A stretch of 64,000 nucleotides of DNA, taken from JACCTU01 sp963798985 (GTDB taxonomy: Bacteria > Actinomycetota > Thermoleophilia > Gaiellales > Gaiellaceae). Positions within the stretch are counted from its first letter, which is position 1, and each line of letters begins with the position of its first letter. This document shows, in pieces, positions 46,627-54,330 of this stretch. The DNA lies in assembly GCA_963798985.1 (NCBI GenBank), contig CAWCVL010000002.1, positions 171,389-235,388 on the forward strand, given 5' to 3'. The notes below the pieces were generated by a model, which saw nothing but the letters and a program-made list of their open reading frames with translations, made no database searches and was not told where the DNA came from. Made by a program: the position numbers and the translations under genes.

Positions 46627-48025
46627 ATCCGGCGCCGTAGTATCCGCCCATGCCGCCGTCGTCGAACCTCAGAGCGTTCCCTTCGAGGGACCACCCGAGA
46701 GCGAACTCGTCCTCGCTCGTCCTGAAGATCACCCGGTCGCGATAGACCGAGTACGTCCCGGACGCACCGACTTCGGTATGTCCGTCCGAAAAGATGTCGT
46801 AGATCACGAAGGCGCCCGATGTGAGAACGAGCCGATGCCGCACCGGCAAGAGCCTGTAGAACGGATCGCCGGCCGGGATCCGAGCGCGCCGCGCATCGTC
46901 TGCGGTCGTCGTGTTCGTGTAGACGCCGTCGGGGATGGCGGCTGAGGCGGATCGCTCACCGGTCGAACAGGACGGGAGCGTCTCGGCAGCGACGGACGTC
47001 GCCTGCGGGAGCTTCGCGATCCGTGCGATAAAGGCGCGGGTCTGGTCGTCCCGCTCGAGCTCTCGGTAGACGGGAGCGAGGGCTTCGCGAAGCGTCGAGA
47101 TGTCGGCCGGGGTTGCGACGACGAAGCTCAGGCCGCGCCGGCACAGCACCGCCGCCGCATCCCGTTCTCGCGATCGAGTAGCAGCGAGCGCTCTTCGAAG
47201 TGCGTTCCGAACGGCATCGGGTAGCACGCGCCGTTGCACCGGCTCGAGCGCCGCGAACGCAGCCTCGTTCATGAAGAGGACGAGCGGCCGCGGCCAGAGG
47301 TTGATGTTCGTCGTCAGGTACTTCGCGGCCGCGTCGTACGTGTTGCCTTCGATCGACTCCACCTGCTGCTCGATCCCGTCGAGGCCGCCGATCCGCGCCC
47401 CGGCGGGAAGGGCGATCGCCGTCGCGCCTAACGCCCGCAGAGTCTCGCGTGCGGCGCGGGAGTCGCCGATTCCGATCCTCTGGCCGCGGAAGTCGGCGGG
47501 CTGCCTGAGCGGCCGCTCTACACCGAGGAGCTTGCGCAGCGGACCCGGCAGGACGCCTAGTCCGGCGAGGCGGAGTGGCTCGAGGGCCTTGAGCATCTCG
47601 CCGGGGACGCCGCTCTCGAGGACCTCGCCCTGCAGCGCGTAACTGTCGACGAGGAGCGGTGCGTGCAACGCATTGAAGCTCGCGACGCCGACATCGTCCC
47701 AAGCTCGACTCCCGACCGATCCAAGGTCGGCCTTACCTGCCGCGACGTCGCGGATGACCGCAGACTCCGGACGGCGCCACGGCCAACCCAACCAGCGGTT
47801 TCTGAACTCGATCCGTATCTTCCCGCCCGACAGGCGGGCGACCTCGTCTGCGAACGGCTGCAGCTCCTCCGGGCCGTGGCCGCCGTTCGCCATTGTCAGG
47901 GTGATCGGCTTCGTCGCGGGCCTGCCGCCGGCCCGGTCGTCGCCACCGCCGGCGCAGCCGGCAGCGGCGACCGTAACGGTTAGCGCGGCTCCAAGAGCGA
48001 CGACCGCATCGAGGCACGTCCGCAC
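46598..48025 (-). CDS. TRAP-type (DctP-like) solute-binding lipoprotein with extra C-terminal domain
   Basis: This 475-residue lipoprotein has a signal ending A-A-A-G-C-A-G-G (lipobox Cys ~residue 23). The DctP/TAXI-like core has ITLTMANGGHGPEELQPFAD, GQRIGIGDSRAARETLRALG and EGNTYDAAAKYLTTNINLWP. From ~residue 365 a beta-rich appendix follows (GVYTNTTTADDARRA through SGTYSVYRDRVIF), resembling a lipocalin-like barrel and unusual for TRAP receptors. No DctQ or DctM genes are nearby. The GTG at 48025 has GGGAGGA 4 nt upstream. It sits between two degenerate kinases, so a sensor rather than transport role is possible. Confidence 0.8.
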   Translation of the reverse strand: MRTCLDAVVALGAALTVTVAAAGCAGGGDDRAGGRPATKPITLTMANGGHGPEELQPFADEVARLSGGKIRIEFRNRWLGWPWRRPESAVIRDVAAGKADLGSVGSRAWDDVGVASFNALHAPLLVDSYALQGEVLESGVPGEMLKALEPLRLAGLGVLPGPLRKLLGVERPLRQPADFRGQRIGIGDSRAARETLRALGATAIALPAGARIGGLDGIEQQVESIEGNTYDAAAKYLTTNINLWPRPLVLFMNEAAFAALEPVQRRVLPDAVRNALRRALAATRSRERDAAAVLCRRGLSFVVATPADISTLREALAPVYRELERDDQTRAFIARIAKLPQATSVAAETLPSCSTGERSASAAIPDGVYTNTTTADDARRARIPAGDPFYRLLPVRHRLVLTSGAFVIYDIFSDGHTEVGASGTYSVYRDRVIFRTSEDEFALGWSLEGNALRFDDGGMGGYYGAGFTPPWTKTG

Positions 48026-48228
48026 TGCTTCCTCCCGCTCGACGGAATCGAGTCTAGGTCGGATTGCCGCGTACGACATCGGGGCGCGCCCTCGTTCCGG
48101 CGGCGCAGGAGCAGGGTCAACCCTCGCCGCTAACGATGGCCTGCCCTGTTTCGTCGCCGCAAAAGCGCTCGTAGCCTCGTCAACGACATGACGACGAGCC
48201 AACAGCGCGATGCAGAAAGGACAGACTC

Positions 48229-48753
48229 ATGAGGTTCCTTGCATTGATCGCCTTCGCGGCGGTGGTAGCAGCCGCCCCGACGCTTGCTCTTGGAGCAAAC
48301 GACCGGGCACGTGGGTACCACTCCGAGGCGTTCACGGACCCGAACTTCTGCGGCACCGGTGCGGCCGTGGAAGGGTTCTTCGAGTCGATCTTCACGGCGA
48401 GCGAGCGCGACGGCGTGTTCAAGATCGAGCACCAAGGGAGCGTCACGTACAGCTACGGCGATGCGTCCGTCATCGAGAGCTTCGCGGGGCAGTTCACGTT
48501 CACCCTCGTCGCAACGGGAGAGGGCGGCGTGGAGACACGTCGACTCATCTCGAAGGGGCTCCCCGTGAAGATCCAGCTCGCCAACGGCCCGGTCCTCGCG
48601 CGCGACGCGGGCATCATCGTCCAGCTCGTGATCATCCAAAACGGCAATGAGATCGACGTCCAGACCGTGAGCACGAGCGGCCCTCACCCCATCGACGCGA
48701 GCGGCGGCAGCCTGTTCTGCGCCGTTGTCCCGCAGGCGCTCGGCATCGGCTAG
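48229..48753 (+). CDS. secreted hypothetical protein
   Basis: This 174-residue protein has a signal peptide (MRFLALIAFAAVVAAAPTLA) and a good Shine-Dalgarno (AGAAAGGA, 8 nt before ATG). The mature part is predicted mostly beta (VFKIEHQGSVTYSYGDAS, GQFTFTLVATGEGG) with two Cys (FCGTG near the start, LFCAV near the end) that could form a disulphide. I recognise no family. It lies between the TRAP-type lipoprotein (divergent) and the second degenerate kinase (same strand, 126 nt on). Confidence 0.75.
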   Translation: MRFLALIAFAAVVAAAPTLALGANDRARGYHSEAFTDPNFCGTGAAVEGFFESIFTASERDGVFKIEHQGSVTYSYGDASVIESFAGQFTFTLVATGEGGVETRRLISKGLPVKIQLANGPVLARDAGIIVQLVIIQNGNEIDVQTVSTSGPHPIDASGGSLFCAVVPQALGIG

Positions 48754-48879
48754 AGCCGTGGAGAACCCAGGCGAGCGCGCCGACGACCTCGGCGGCGCGC
48801 TCGTCCCGCGGCACTGCGTGGAACGCGAACGGGTTGAACCGGTGTTGAGGCCGGCGGCCGTGCTCGCAAGGATTGACGA

Positions 48880-50613
48880 ATGAGCATCCGGACCCTCGGC
48901 ATCGGCGCACTCATCCTGGCAGGGATCGCGTTCGGCGCGCTCTCGCTGGCGATCGCGCGGCGCGAGCCCGCCTTCTCGTTCGCGGGTGAGCTGTCGTCGC
49001 GGGCCGCCGCCGAGTTGATCGCCGGCTGGTCTCTCCTCGCCGTTGGACTGGTCGCCTGGACGCGCCGACGCGGCAGCAGCTTCGGACCGCTACTCGTCGC
49101 CGCGTCATTCGGCTGGTTCTTGCTCGAGTGGAACAACCCGGGCATCGGCTCCGCGCCCGGGTTTGCGCTCGGCCTCGCGCTCTACGCGGTCGCACCACCG
49201 TTGGTCGCACACGCGGCCCTCGTCTACTCCGGTCGGCGACTCTCGGCCCTCGAGCGGGTCGTGCTCGCGGCCGCGTACGCTGGGGCGATCCTCATACTCG
49301 GGCTAGGGCCGGCGCTCGTGTTCGACCCCGCGAACGCGGTGTGCACGCCGCGCGCGCAGTGCCCGAGCAACCTCCTCCTGATCGCCGATTCGCCCTCCCT
49401 CTACGACGCGTTGAACCGGATCGGCGTCCAGGCCGGACTCGCCTGGTCGCTCGCGCTCATCGGCGTGCTGGCACTCAGGCTCGTTCGAGCGAGTCCGGCG
49501 CTCCGCCGGCTGCTCTGGCCGGTGCTCCTTCCGGCGGCGGTCTACCTCGCGCTCGTCGCCTGGACCTTCGCGACGGCCTCGGCCGCGGCACGCTCGGAAA
49601 CAGTCCCGTCGCGCGCGACCTCTGGCTCGGCCAGGCTGTGGCGCTCGTCGCGCTCGCAGCAGGGGTTGTGTGGGGCTGGTTCCGCGCGCGCCAGACGCGT
49701 GCCGCCATCGCGCGCCTCGTCGTCGAGGTCGCCGCTTCGCCTGAGCCCGGCGGCCTTCGTGAGAAGCTGGCGCGGATGCTGGACGACGACTCGGTCGAGG
49801 TCGCCTATCCGCTGGAGGACGGCAGGCTCGTCGATGCGCTCGGCCGGCCGTTCGGCGCTCGACGGCCAGGTGACGCCACTGGTCCGCAACGGACAGACCG
49901 TCGCGCTGCTGTCGCACCGTCCGGGCCTGCTCGACGATCCCGCGCTGGCCGAGGAGGTTGCGGCAGCAGCCCGCCTGGCACTCGAGAACGAGCGGTTGCA
50001 GGCCGAGGTCAGGGCCCAGCTCGAGCACTTGCGGAGCTCGCGGACGCGGGTGATCGCGACCGGGGACGCCGAGCGTAGGCGGCTCGAACGAGACCTCCAC
50101 GACGGGGCGCAGCAGCGTCTGGTGGGCCTCTCGCTGCAGCTCGGCCTCACCCGCTCCCGCCTCGGCCCGCAGCCGGACGCGGCGCTCGTGGCACGGATCG
50201 ACGAGGCCGAGGCCGAACTCGGTGCCGCACTGGCCGGGCTGCGCGAGGTCGGTCACGGGCTCTTCCCGGCGCTGCTCGCCGAGGAAGGGCTCGCCGTCGC
50301 CCTCGAGGCGCTCACAGAGGAGGCGCCCGTCGAGATCGAGATCGGAGCTCTGCCGGAACGACTCGACGCCTCCGTCGAGGCGGCCGCCTACTTCGTCGTG
50401 TCCGAAACGCTCAAACGCGCCCGGAGCATCCCGGACAGGCTCGCGGCTCTAACCGAGGGCGACCAGCTCGTGGTCGAGGTCGAAGCCGACATTGCAGACA
50501 GCGAGATCGTCGGGCTCGAGGACCGCGTCGGCGCGGCCGGGGGGACACTCGAGGTCGTACGCGAGGCCGACGGGCGAGCGAGCATCCGCGTGGAGATCCC
50601 GTGCGGGTCGTGA
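48880..50613 (+). CDS. histidine-kinase-like membrane protein with His but degenerate ATPase; paired frameshifts
   Basis: This 577-codon open frame has a membrane N-terminus paralogous to the kinase at 44971. The phospho-acceptor helix is perfect: ERRRLERDLHDGAQQRL (His codon 50098-50100). The ATPase domain is degenerate: the N-box Asn is Arg (SETLKRA, codon 50416-50418), the D-D-G-V-G-G box is missing and the lid is ~9 residues shorter. Between ~49588 and ~49857 the true protein runs in another frame (RDLWLGQAVALVALAAGVVW, RLVVEVAASPEPGGLREKLA): a one-base loss followed by a one-base gain, leaving the ORF open. The ATG has AAGGA upstream. Its end overlaps the response regulator by 13 nt. Confidence 0.85.
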   Translation: MSIRTLGIGALILAGIAFGALSLAIARREPAFSFAGELSSRAAAELIAGWSLLAVGLVAWTRRRGSSFGPLLVAASFGWFLLEWNNPGIGSAPGFALGLALYAVAPPLVAHAALVYSGRRLSALERVVLAAAYAGAILILGLGPALVFDPANAVCTPRAQCPSNLLLIADSPSLYDALNRIGVQAGLAWSLALIGVLALRLVRASPALRRLLWPVLLPAAVYLALVAWTFATASAAARSETVPSRATSGSARLWRSSRSQQGLCGAGSARARRVPPSRASSSRSPLRLSPAAFVRSWRGCWTTTRSRSPIRWRTAGSSMRSAGRSALDGQVTPLVRNGQTVALLSHRPGLLDDPALAEEVAAAARLALENERLQAEVRAQLEHLRSSRTRVIATGDAERRRLERDLHDGAQQRLVGLSLQLGLTRSRLGPQPDAALVARIDEAEAELGAALAGLREVGHGLFPALLAEEGLAVALEALTEEAPVEIEIGALPERLDASVEAAAYFVVSETLKRARSIPDRLAALTEGDQLVVEVEADIADSEIVGLEDRVGAAGGTLEVVREADGRASIRVEIPCGS

Positions 50614-51245
50614 TCGCAGACGACGAGGTGCTGCTCCGGGAAGGACTCGAAAGGCTTCTGCGCGAGGCCGGCTTCGACGTCGTCGGCAAGGTCGGCACCG
50701 CGAACGAGCTGCTCCACAAGGTCGAGCTCGTCCGTCCCGACGTCGCGATCGTCGACATCCGCATGCCGCCCACACACACGGACGAAGGGATCGTCGCCGC
50801 CCAGGAGATCCGCCGTTCGCATCCCGAGGTCGGCGTGCTCGTTCTCTCGCACCACCTGGAGTCGCGCTACGCCATGCGGCTGATCGAGCAGCATCCCGGC
50901 GGAGCCGGGTACCTGCTCAAGCAGCGGGTCTCGAACCTCGGCGTCCTCACCGACGCGCTTGGCCGGCTGCGCGACGGCGAGTGCGTCGTCGACCCGACGA
51001 TCGTCGCCCGACTCGTCCAGCGCGCCCGCCCTGCCAGGCAGCTCGCGGAGCTCACCGACCGCGAGCGCGAAGTGCTGGCCCTGATGGCCGAGGGCCGCTC
51101 GAACAAGGCGATCTGCGCGCAGCTCTTCCTTAGCCCGAAGACCATCGAGGCGCACGTGAAGCACATCTTCATGAAGCTCGGCATCGACGAGTCCGCCGAC
51201 GACCACCGCCGCGTCCTCGCCGTGCTCGCCTACCTGCGCTCCTGA
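50601..51245 (+). CDS. NarL/FixJ-family response regulator
   Basis: This 214-residue protein has a receiver (ADDE acidic pair near residue 7, phospho-Asp in AIVDIRMPP near 54, Lys in GYLLKQRV) and a LuxR domain (LTDREREVLALMAEGRSNKA, then LFLSPKTIEAHVKHIFMKLG). The GTG start lies inside the upstream kinase gene (13-nt overlap), so the kinase with the intact His is its probable phospho-donor. Since that kinase lacks ATPase motifs, phosphate would have to come through a partner such as the protein at 44971. Confidence 0.93.
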   Translation: MRVVIADDEVLLREGLERLLREAGFDVVGKVGTANELLHKVELVRPDVAIVDIRMPPTHTDEGIVAAQEIRRSHPEVGVLVLSHHLESRYAMRLIEQHPGGAGYLLKQRVSNLGVLTDALGRLRDGECVVDPTIVARLVQRARPARQLAELTDREREVLALMAEGRSNKAICAQLFLSPKTIEAHVKHIFMKLGIDESADDHRRVLAVLAYLRS

Positions 51246-51324
51246 GCGAAGCCTCGTAAGCAATCGGCCTTCTGAGCGGGCCCCAGGTCGCGCTCAACGA
51301 AGCCGTCGTCGAGCGCGGCCCGGA

Positions 51325-52464
51325 TCAGCTGGGGCTGACAGCGAAGAGCAGGAACTGCGTGAACTGCGCCGGCGCGAAGTTGTTGTCGCTCACGAGGATC
51401 AGCGAGCGGCGTCCGTCGGGGAGGTCGGGTCCGAACGCCATGCCTTCGACGTTGTCGAGCGGAATGCCGAGCGTGTCCAGGTCGAGCAGGAGCGTCTTCT
51501 CGACCGGTCGCACCGACCCAAGCGTCCCGGCCAGACTCGCGGCGCCGTTGACGTTGTCGGCCCCGGGCAACGCGACGCGATAGAGCTTGATCGTGTTGCC
51601 CGTACCGGCTACTCCCACCGAGAACGACCGCTCCATCGCGAGCAGGAACTCGTTGTTGAGCGGAAGCAGCTCGACGAGCCCGCTGACGGCGAAGTTGGTC
51701 GGCGGCACGGGCGGCTGGGCGATCGGGTCGGTCCAGTAGAGGTATTGGCGGTCGAGCCTTCCGCTCTGGAGGTTGTAGCGGAGCAGCCGCGCTGGGCTTC
51801 CGGCCGCGAGCGTTGCCGGCGGGCCGTCCTGGACGAGCGCCGCCTCTGTGCCAGTGAAGAAGAACCGGCCGTTCGGCGGCGTCGAGGCGCTCTCGAACCC
51901 GAGGTTCTGACGCACTCCGCGGGTCCCGGCGGCGTTCGGGAGGAACGGCTCGGGGACGGGCAGCGCACCGAGCTGGTCCCCGTCGAGGGCGAACTCGCGG
52001 ACGAACGGGTCGATCAGACGGTTCGCGAAACCCTCCGACGTGATGACGAGCGTGCCGTCCTTGGTGAGGGCGATCCCCTCCGGGTCGAGACTGAGCGGCG
52101 CGAACGGCTGACCGTCAGGTCCCTTCAGCGTCGTCACGTCGAGAAAGTCGACGTCGCCCGGGTCGAGTCGCCCGTCGGAGACGTCGACCCGCAGGGTGTA
52201 GAAGCGGGCCGGGTTGAACTGGCTCGGGTCGTCCGACAGGCTGTAGAAGACGTTCCGCTCGGCGTCGTAGGCGATGCCGGAGAGGCCGCCGACCTGCGTC
52301 CCTTCGAACGTCGTCCCGGTCGGCACGATCTCCTGGCCGAGGAACTCGAGGCCGGGCGTGGGCCCGCGCTCGTTCGCGGCGGGCGCCGAGGACAAGAGGG
52401 TGAACGCGGCTGCGGCGAGTGCGAGCAGCAGCCAGGAGAACCTGAAGCGTGCGCGAAGCGTCAT
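51325..52464 (-). CDS. secreted esterase/phytase-like beta-propeller protein
   Basis: This 379-residue exported protein has a signal (FSWLLLALAAAAFTLLSSAP). The body matches the phytase-like/'esterase-like activity of phytase' domain: GGLSGIAYDAERNVFYSLSD, LDPEGIALTKDGTLVITSEG, NLGFESASTPPNGRFFFTGT and DNVEGMAFGPDLPDGRRSLI. The repeated blades suggest a propeller; the substrate (phosphate ester or other) is not clear. ATG at 52464 is chosen because GGGGGAGG lies 7 nt upstream; the longer upstream frame has no protein-like character. Confidence 0.82.
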   Translation of the reverse strand: MTLRARFRFSWLLLALAAAAFTLLSSAPAANERGPTPGLEFLGQEIVPTGTTFEGTQVGGLSGIAYDAERNVFYSLSDDPSQFNPARFYTLRVDVSDGRLDPGDVDFLDVTTLKGPDGQPFAPLSLDPEGIALTKDGTLVITSEGFANRLIDPFVREFALDGDQLGALPVPEPFLPNAAGTRGVRQNLGFESASTPPNGRFFFTGTEAALVQDGPPATLAAGSPARLLRYNLQSGRLDRQYLYWTDPIAQPPVPPTNFAVSGLVELLPLNNEFLLAMERSFSVGVAGTGNTIKLYRVALPGADNVNGAASLAGTLGSVRPVEKTLLLDLDTLGIPLDNVEGMAFGPDLPDGRRSLILVSDNNFAPAQFTQFLLFAVSPS

Positions 52465-52664
52465 CGAAGAACCTCCCCCATCGTTCGAGGCCGCCGTCAG
52501 CTGGGTCGCCGGAAGCCTAAAGCCGACGCGCTGCTCACGCGCGACACGTGTGTGTCCTGCCCCGAGGGCGGTAGATGCTCGACGGCACGCGAGGGCAGCG
52601 CATCGGCTTGCAAGAAAGCGCCGCGCCACGCTCGTGATGCACGTGCTTTCTGCACGACTCAATA

Positions 52665-52689
52665 GAAAGCCCTGCATTGCAGGGCTTTC
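52665..52689 (-). terminator. terminator of the RNase P RNA gene
   Basis: An inverted repeat GAAAGCCCTGCA/TGCAGGGCTTTC lies 4 nt beyond the rnpB 3' end and is followed on the reverse strand by TATTG. The GC-rich stem ending in ...CUUUC fits a factor-independent terminator. Confidence 0.75.
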
Positions 52690-52693
52690 CGTA

Positions 52694-53039
52694 GCAGGCC
52701 TGTAAGCCGGATTCTGTCGAGGGTGATCATCCCTCTAGGCCGACGATCTCTCGCCGGCTCGAGCGGCGTACCCGGTCCCTCGGCGGGCCACCTCGGCGGG
52801 ACCTGTTTCGCCTTGCACCGAACGGGGTTTGGCGAGCCGCCGTGTCACCACGGCGCTGGTGGGCTCTTACCCCACCTTTTCACCCTTACCGCCGGCGTCT
52901 CCGGAGAGTCATGCGCCGGAGGCGGTCTCCTTTCTGTGCCACTTTCCGTCGGCTTTCGCCGCCTGGGGTTTCCCCAGCGTTCTGCCCTGTGGTGTCCGGA
53001 CTTTCCTCGAGCCTCGCGGCTCGCGATCACCCGGCCTGC
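52694..53039 (-). ncRNA. rnpB: RNase P RNA (bacterial type A)
   Basis: On the reverse strand the conserved core GAGGAAAGTCCGGAC is followed by ACCACAGGGCAG near the 5' end, and GACAGAATCCGGCTTACAG is at the 3' end. Both are invariant RNase P motifs. The termini pair as helix P1 (GCAGGCC at the 5' end with GGCCTGC at the 3' end), which sets the ends at 53039 and 52694, about 346 nt. The RNA is the catalytic subunit that matures tRNA 5' ends. The 5' end overlaps the stop region of the zinc-ribbon gene; a terminator follows. Confidence 0.95.
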
Positions 53040-53227
53040 ACGTCGAATTGTAGCCCGGACTCCGCCGACTCGACGGCTCCGCGCAGGTGCGAGCCGCACT
53101 CGGGGCACGAGACCGTCCGCCGCGTGCGCAGGACGAACTCGCCGCAGACGAGGCACTCCAGGCTGATCCCGCGCACGAGCGCCTGGAGCTCCTGGTCGAG
53201 CGTCCGGTGGAGTGGCGTCGCCGTCAT
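53027..53227 (-). CDS. small zinc-ribbon protein downstream of lexA
   Basis: This 66-residue protein has two C-x-x-C knuckles (C25-L-V-C28 and C41-P-E-C44) forming a zinc ribbon after a helical N-terminus (LDQELQALVRG). The ATG overlaps the lexA stop by one nt (TGATG), so it is translated with lexA and should be SOS-controlled. Its last four codons and stop lie within the 5' end of the RNase P RNA gene. The function is unknown; a DNA- or protein-binding role is only inferred from the ribbon. Confidence 0.8.
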   Translation of the reverse strand: MTATPLHRTLDQELQALVRGISLECLVCGEFVLRTRRTVSCPECGSHLRGAVESAESGLQFDVQAG

Positions 53228-53850
53228 CAGAGGCTCCGGAAGACCCCCACGACCTTGCCGAGGATCTGGACGTGCGGCGGGTACATCGGATCGAGCGCGT
53301 CGTTCTCGGGCTGGAGCCGGATCCGGCTGCCCTCCCGGTAGAAGCGCTTGACCGTCGCTTCGTTCGCCGACTCGTCGTCGCCGACCAGCGCGGCGACGAT
53401 CTCGCCGTTCCGCGCGTCCTGCGCTCGGCGGATGACGACGATGTCGCCGTCGAGGATCCCCGCGTTGATCATCGAGTCGCCCCGGATGCGGAGCAGGAAC
53501 TCCTCGCCCCCACGCGAGAGCGGCTCGGGCACCGCGAGGTACTCGTCGACGTGCTCCTCGGCGAGGAGCGGTGCGCCCGCGGCGATCGAGCCGAGCAGCG
53601 GGAGCTTGTGGACCTCGGCCGGAGCCCCCGCGGCGACCGGGCGGTCGCGGAGCAGCTCGAGGGCCCGCGGCTTCGTCGGGTCGCGCCTGAGGTAGCCCGC
53701 CCGCTCGAGGTTCGCGAGGTGGGCGTGCACCGTCGAGGGCGAAGCCAGCCCGACGGACTCTCCGATCTCCCTGACCGTCGGCGGGTAGCCGTGCTTGCCG
53801 ACGTACTCGGCCAGGAACTCCCAAATCTCCTGCTGACGTCCGGTGAGCAT
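53227..53850 (-). CDS. lexA: LexA repressor
   Basis: This 207-residue SOS repressor/autoprotease has a winged HTH PPTVREIGESVGLASPSTVH (23-42), the cleavage site A91-G92 in S-I-A-A-G-A-P-L-L, nucleophile S126 (RGDSMINAG) and general base K168 (EATVKRF). RecA filaments trigger its self-cleavage. Two SOS-box-like sites lie 27-57 nt upstream, so it is autoregulated. ATG at 53850 has AGGAGG 8-9 nt upstream. It is followed by a co-translated zinc-ribbon gene. Confidence 0.97.
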   Translation of the reverse strand: MLTGRQQEIWEFLAEYVGKHGYPPTVREIGESVGLASPSTVHAHLANLERAGYLRRDPTKPRALELLRDRPVAAGAPAEVHKLPLLGSIAAGAPLLAEEHVDEYLAVPEPLSRGGEEFLLRIRGDSMINAGILDGDIVVIRRAQDARNGEIVAALVGDDESANEATVKRFYREGSRIRLQPENDALDPMYPPHVQILGKVVGVFRSL

Positions 53851-53876
53851 CTGCCTGCCTCCTGGGTCGGTCGAAG

Positions 53877-53890
53877 CGAACGCGCGTTTC
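53877..53890 (-). promoter_or_regulatory. SOS box-like site (proximal)
   Basis: The plus-strand sequence CGAACGCGCGTTTC matches CGAAC-N4-GTTCG at 9 of 10 conserved positions. It lies between the stronger SOS box and the lexA Shine-Dalgarno. Confidence 0.55.
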
Positions 53891-53891
53891 C

Positions 53892-53907
53892 GCGAACGTG
53901 TGTTCGA
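53892..53907 (-). promoter_or_regulatory. LexA-binding SOS box (distal)
   Basis: The reverse strand reads TCGAACACACGTTCGC, a near-perfect copy of the actinobacterial/Bacillus-type box TCGAAC-N4-GTTCGA, 42 nt before the lexA start. LexA autorepression is expected. Confidence 0.85.
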
Positions 53908-53936
53908 CAGAAGGCTAGAGACTCCTTCGGACGACG

Positions 53937-54137
53937 TCAAGTTGCAGCGCTGCCCAGCGGCGTCAGCGTGACCTCGCCCTCCGACGACCTGGATCAGTCC
54001 GTCCGAGAGCGCGTCGTCCCAGGCCGGGTGCCGGGGGCAGTTGCTCGTCCACGCCTCCATCGCCTCCGAGTAGGTCCGAGGCCGGCTGTCGACCCAGTCG
54101 AGCAGCTCGAGAACCGATGGAGCGAGCGCGACGCCAC
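53937..54137 (-). pseudogene. small hypothetical protein, frameshifted
   Basis: Two frames together give V-L-E-L-L-D-W-V-D-S-R-P-R-T-Y-S-E-A-M, continuing EAWTSNCPRHPAWDDALSDG, then (after removal of one G near 53980) E-G-E-V-T-L-T-P-L-G-S-A-A-T and a TGA at 53937. The pattern looks like a small winged-helix-type protein ending in a T-L-T-P-x-G wing. GTG at 54137 has TACGAT (54150-54145, reverse strand) 7 nt upstream, but a second indel would be needed near 54120 to join it. Low certainty. Confidence 0.4.
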
Positions 54138-54204
54138 AACTCGAATCGTAGGCGCCCGACCGAAAGTTGAGCCCGGCGGAGCCGGGCGACTTTCTCGGGG
54201 CAAG

Positions 54205-54290
54205 TGCGCTGGAGAGGACTTGAACCTCCACGGCCGTTTAAGGCCACTAGGCCCTCAACCTAGCGCGTCTACCAATTCCGCCACCAGCGC
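54205..54290 (-). tRNA. tRNA-Leu (anticodon GAG)
   Basis: This 86-nt class II tRNA runs from GCGCTGGTGGCGGAATTGG at the 5' end; the acceptor stem GCGCTGG/CCAGCGC is perfect. The anticodon loop T-T-G-A-G-G-G sits in the stem CTAGG/CCTAG, giving GAG (reads CUC/CUU). A long variable arm (GTGGCCTTAAACGGCCGT) and T-arm GGTTCAAGTCC are present. The discriminator is A; CCA is not encoded. Confidence 0.95.
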
Positions 54291-54330
54291 TCGAGGGAGC
54301 GAGAAGTGTAGCCGCGGCTAGGATCCCGCC

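Noticed and set aside
52723..53166. Open frames on both strands across 52.7-53.1 kb
   Set aside because: The interval is the RNase P RNA gene; the frames have no coding character.
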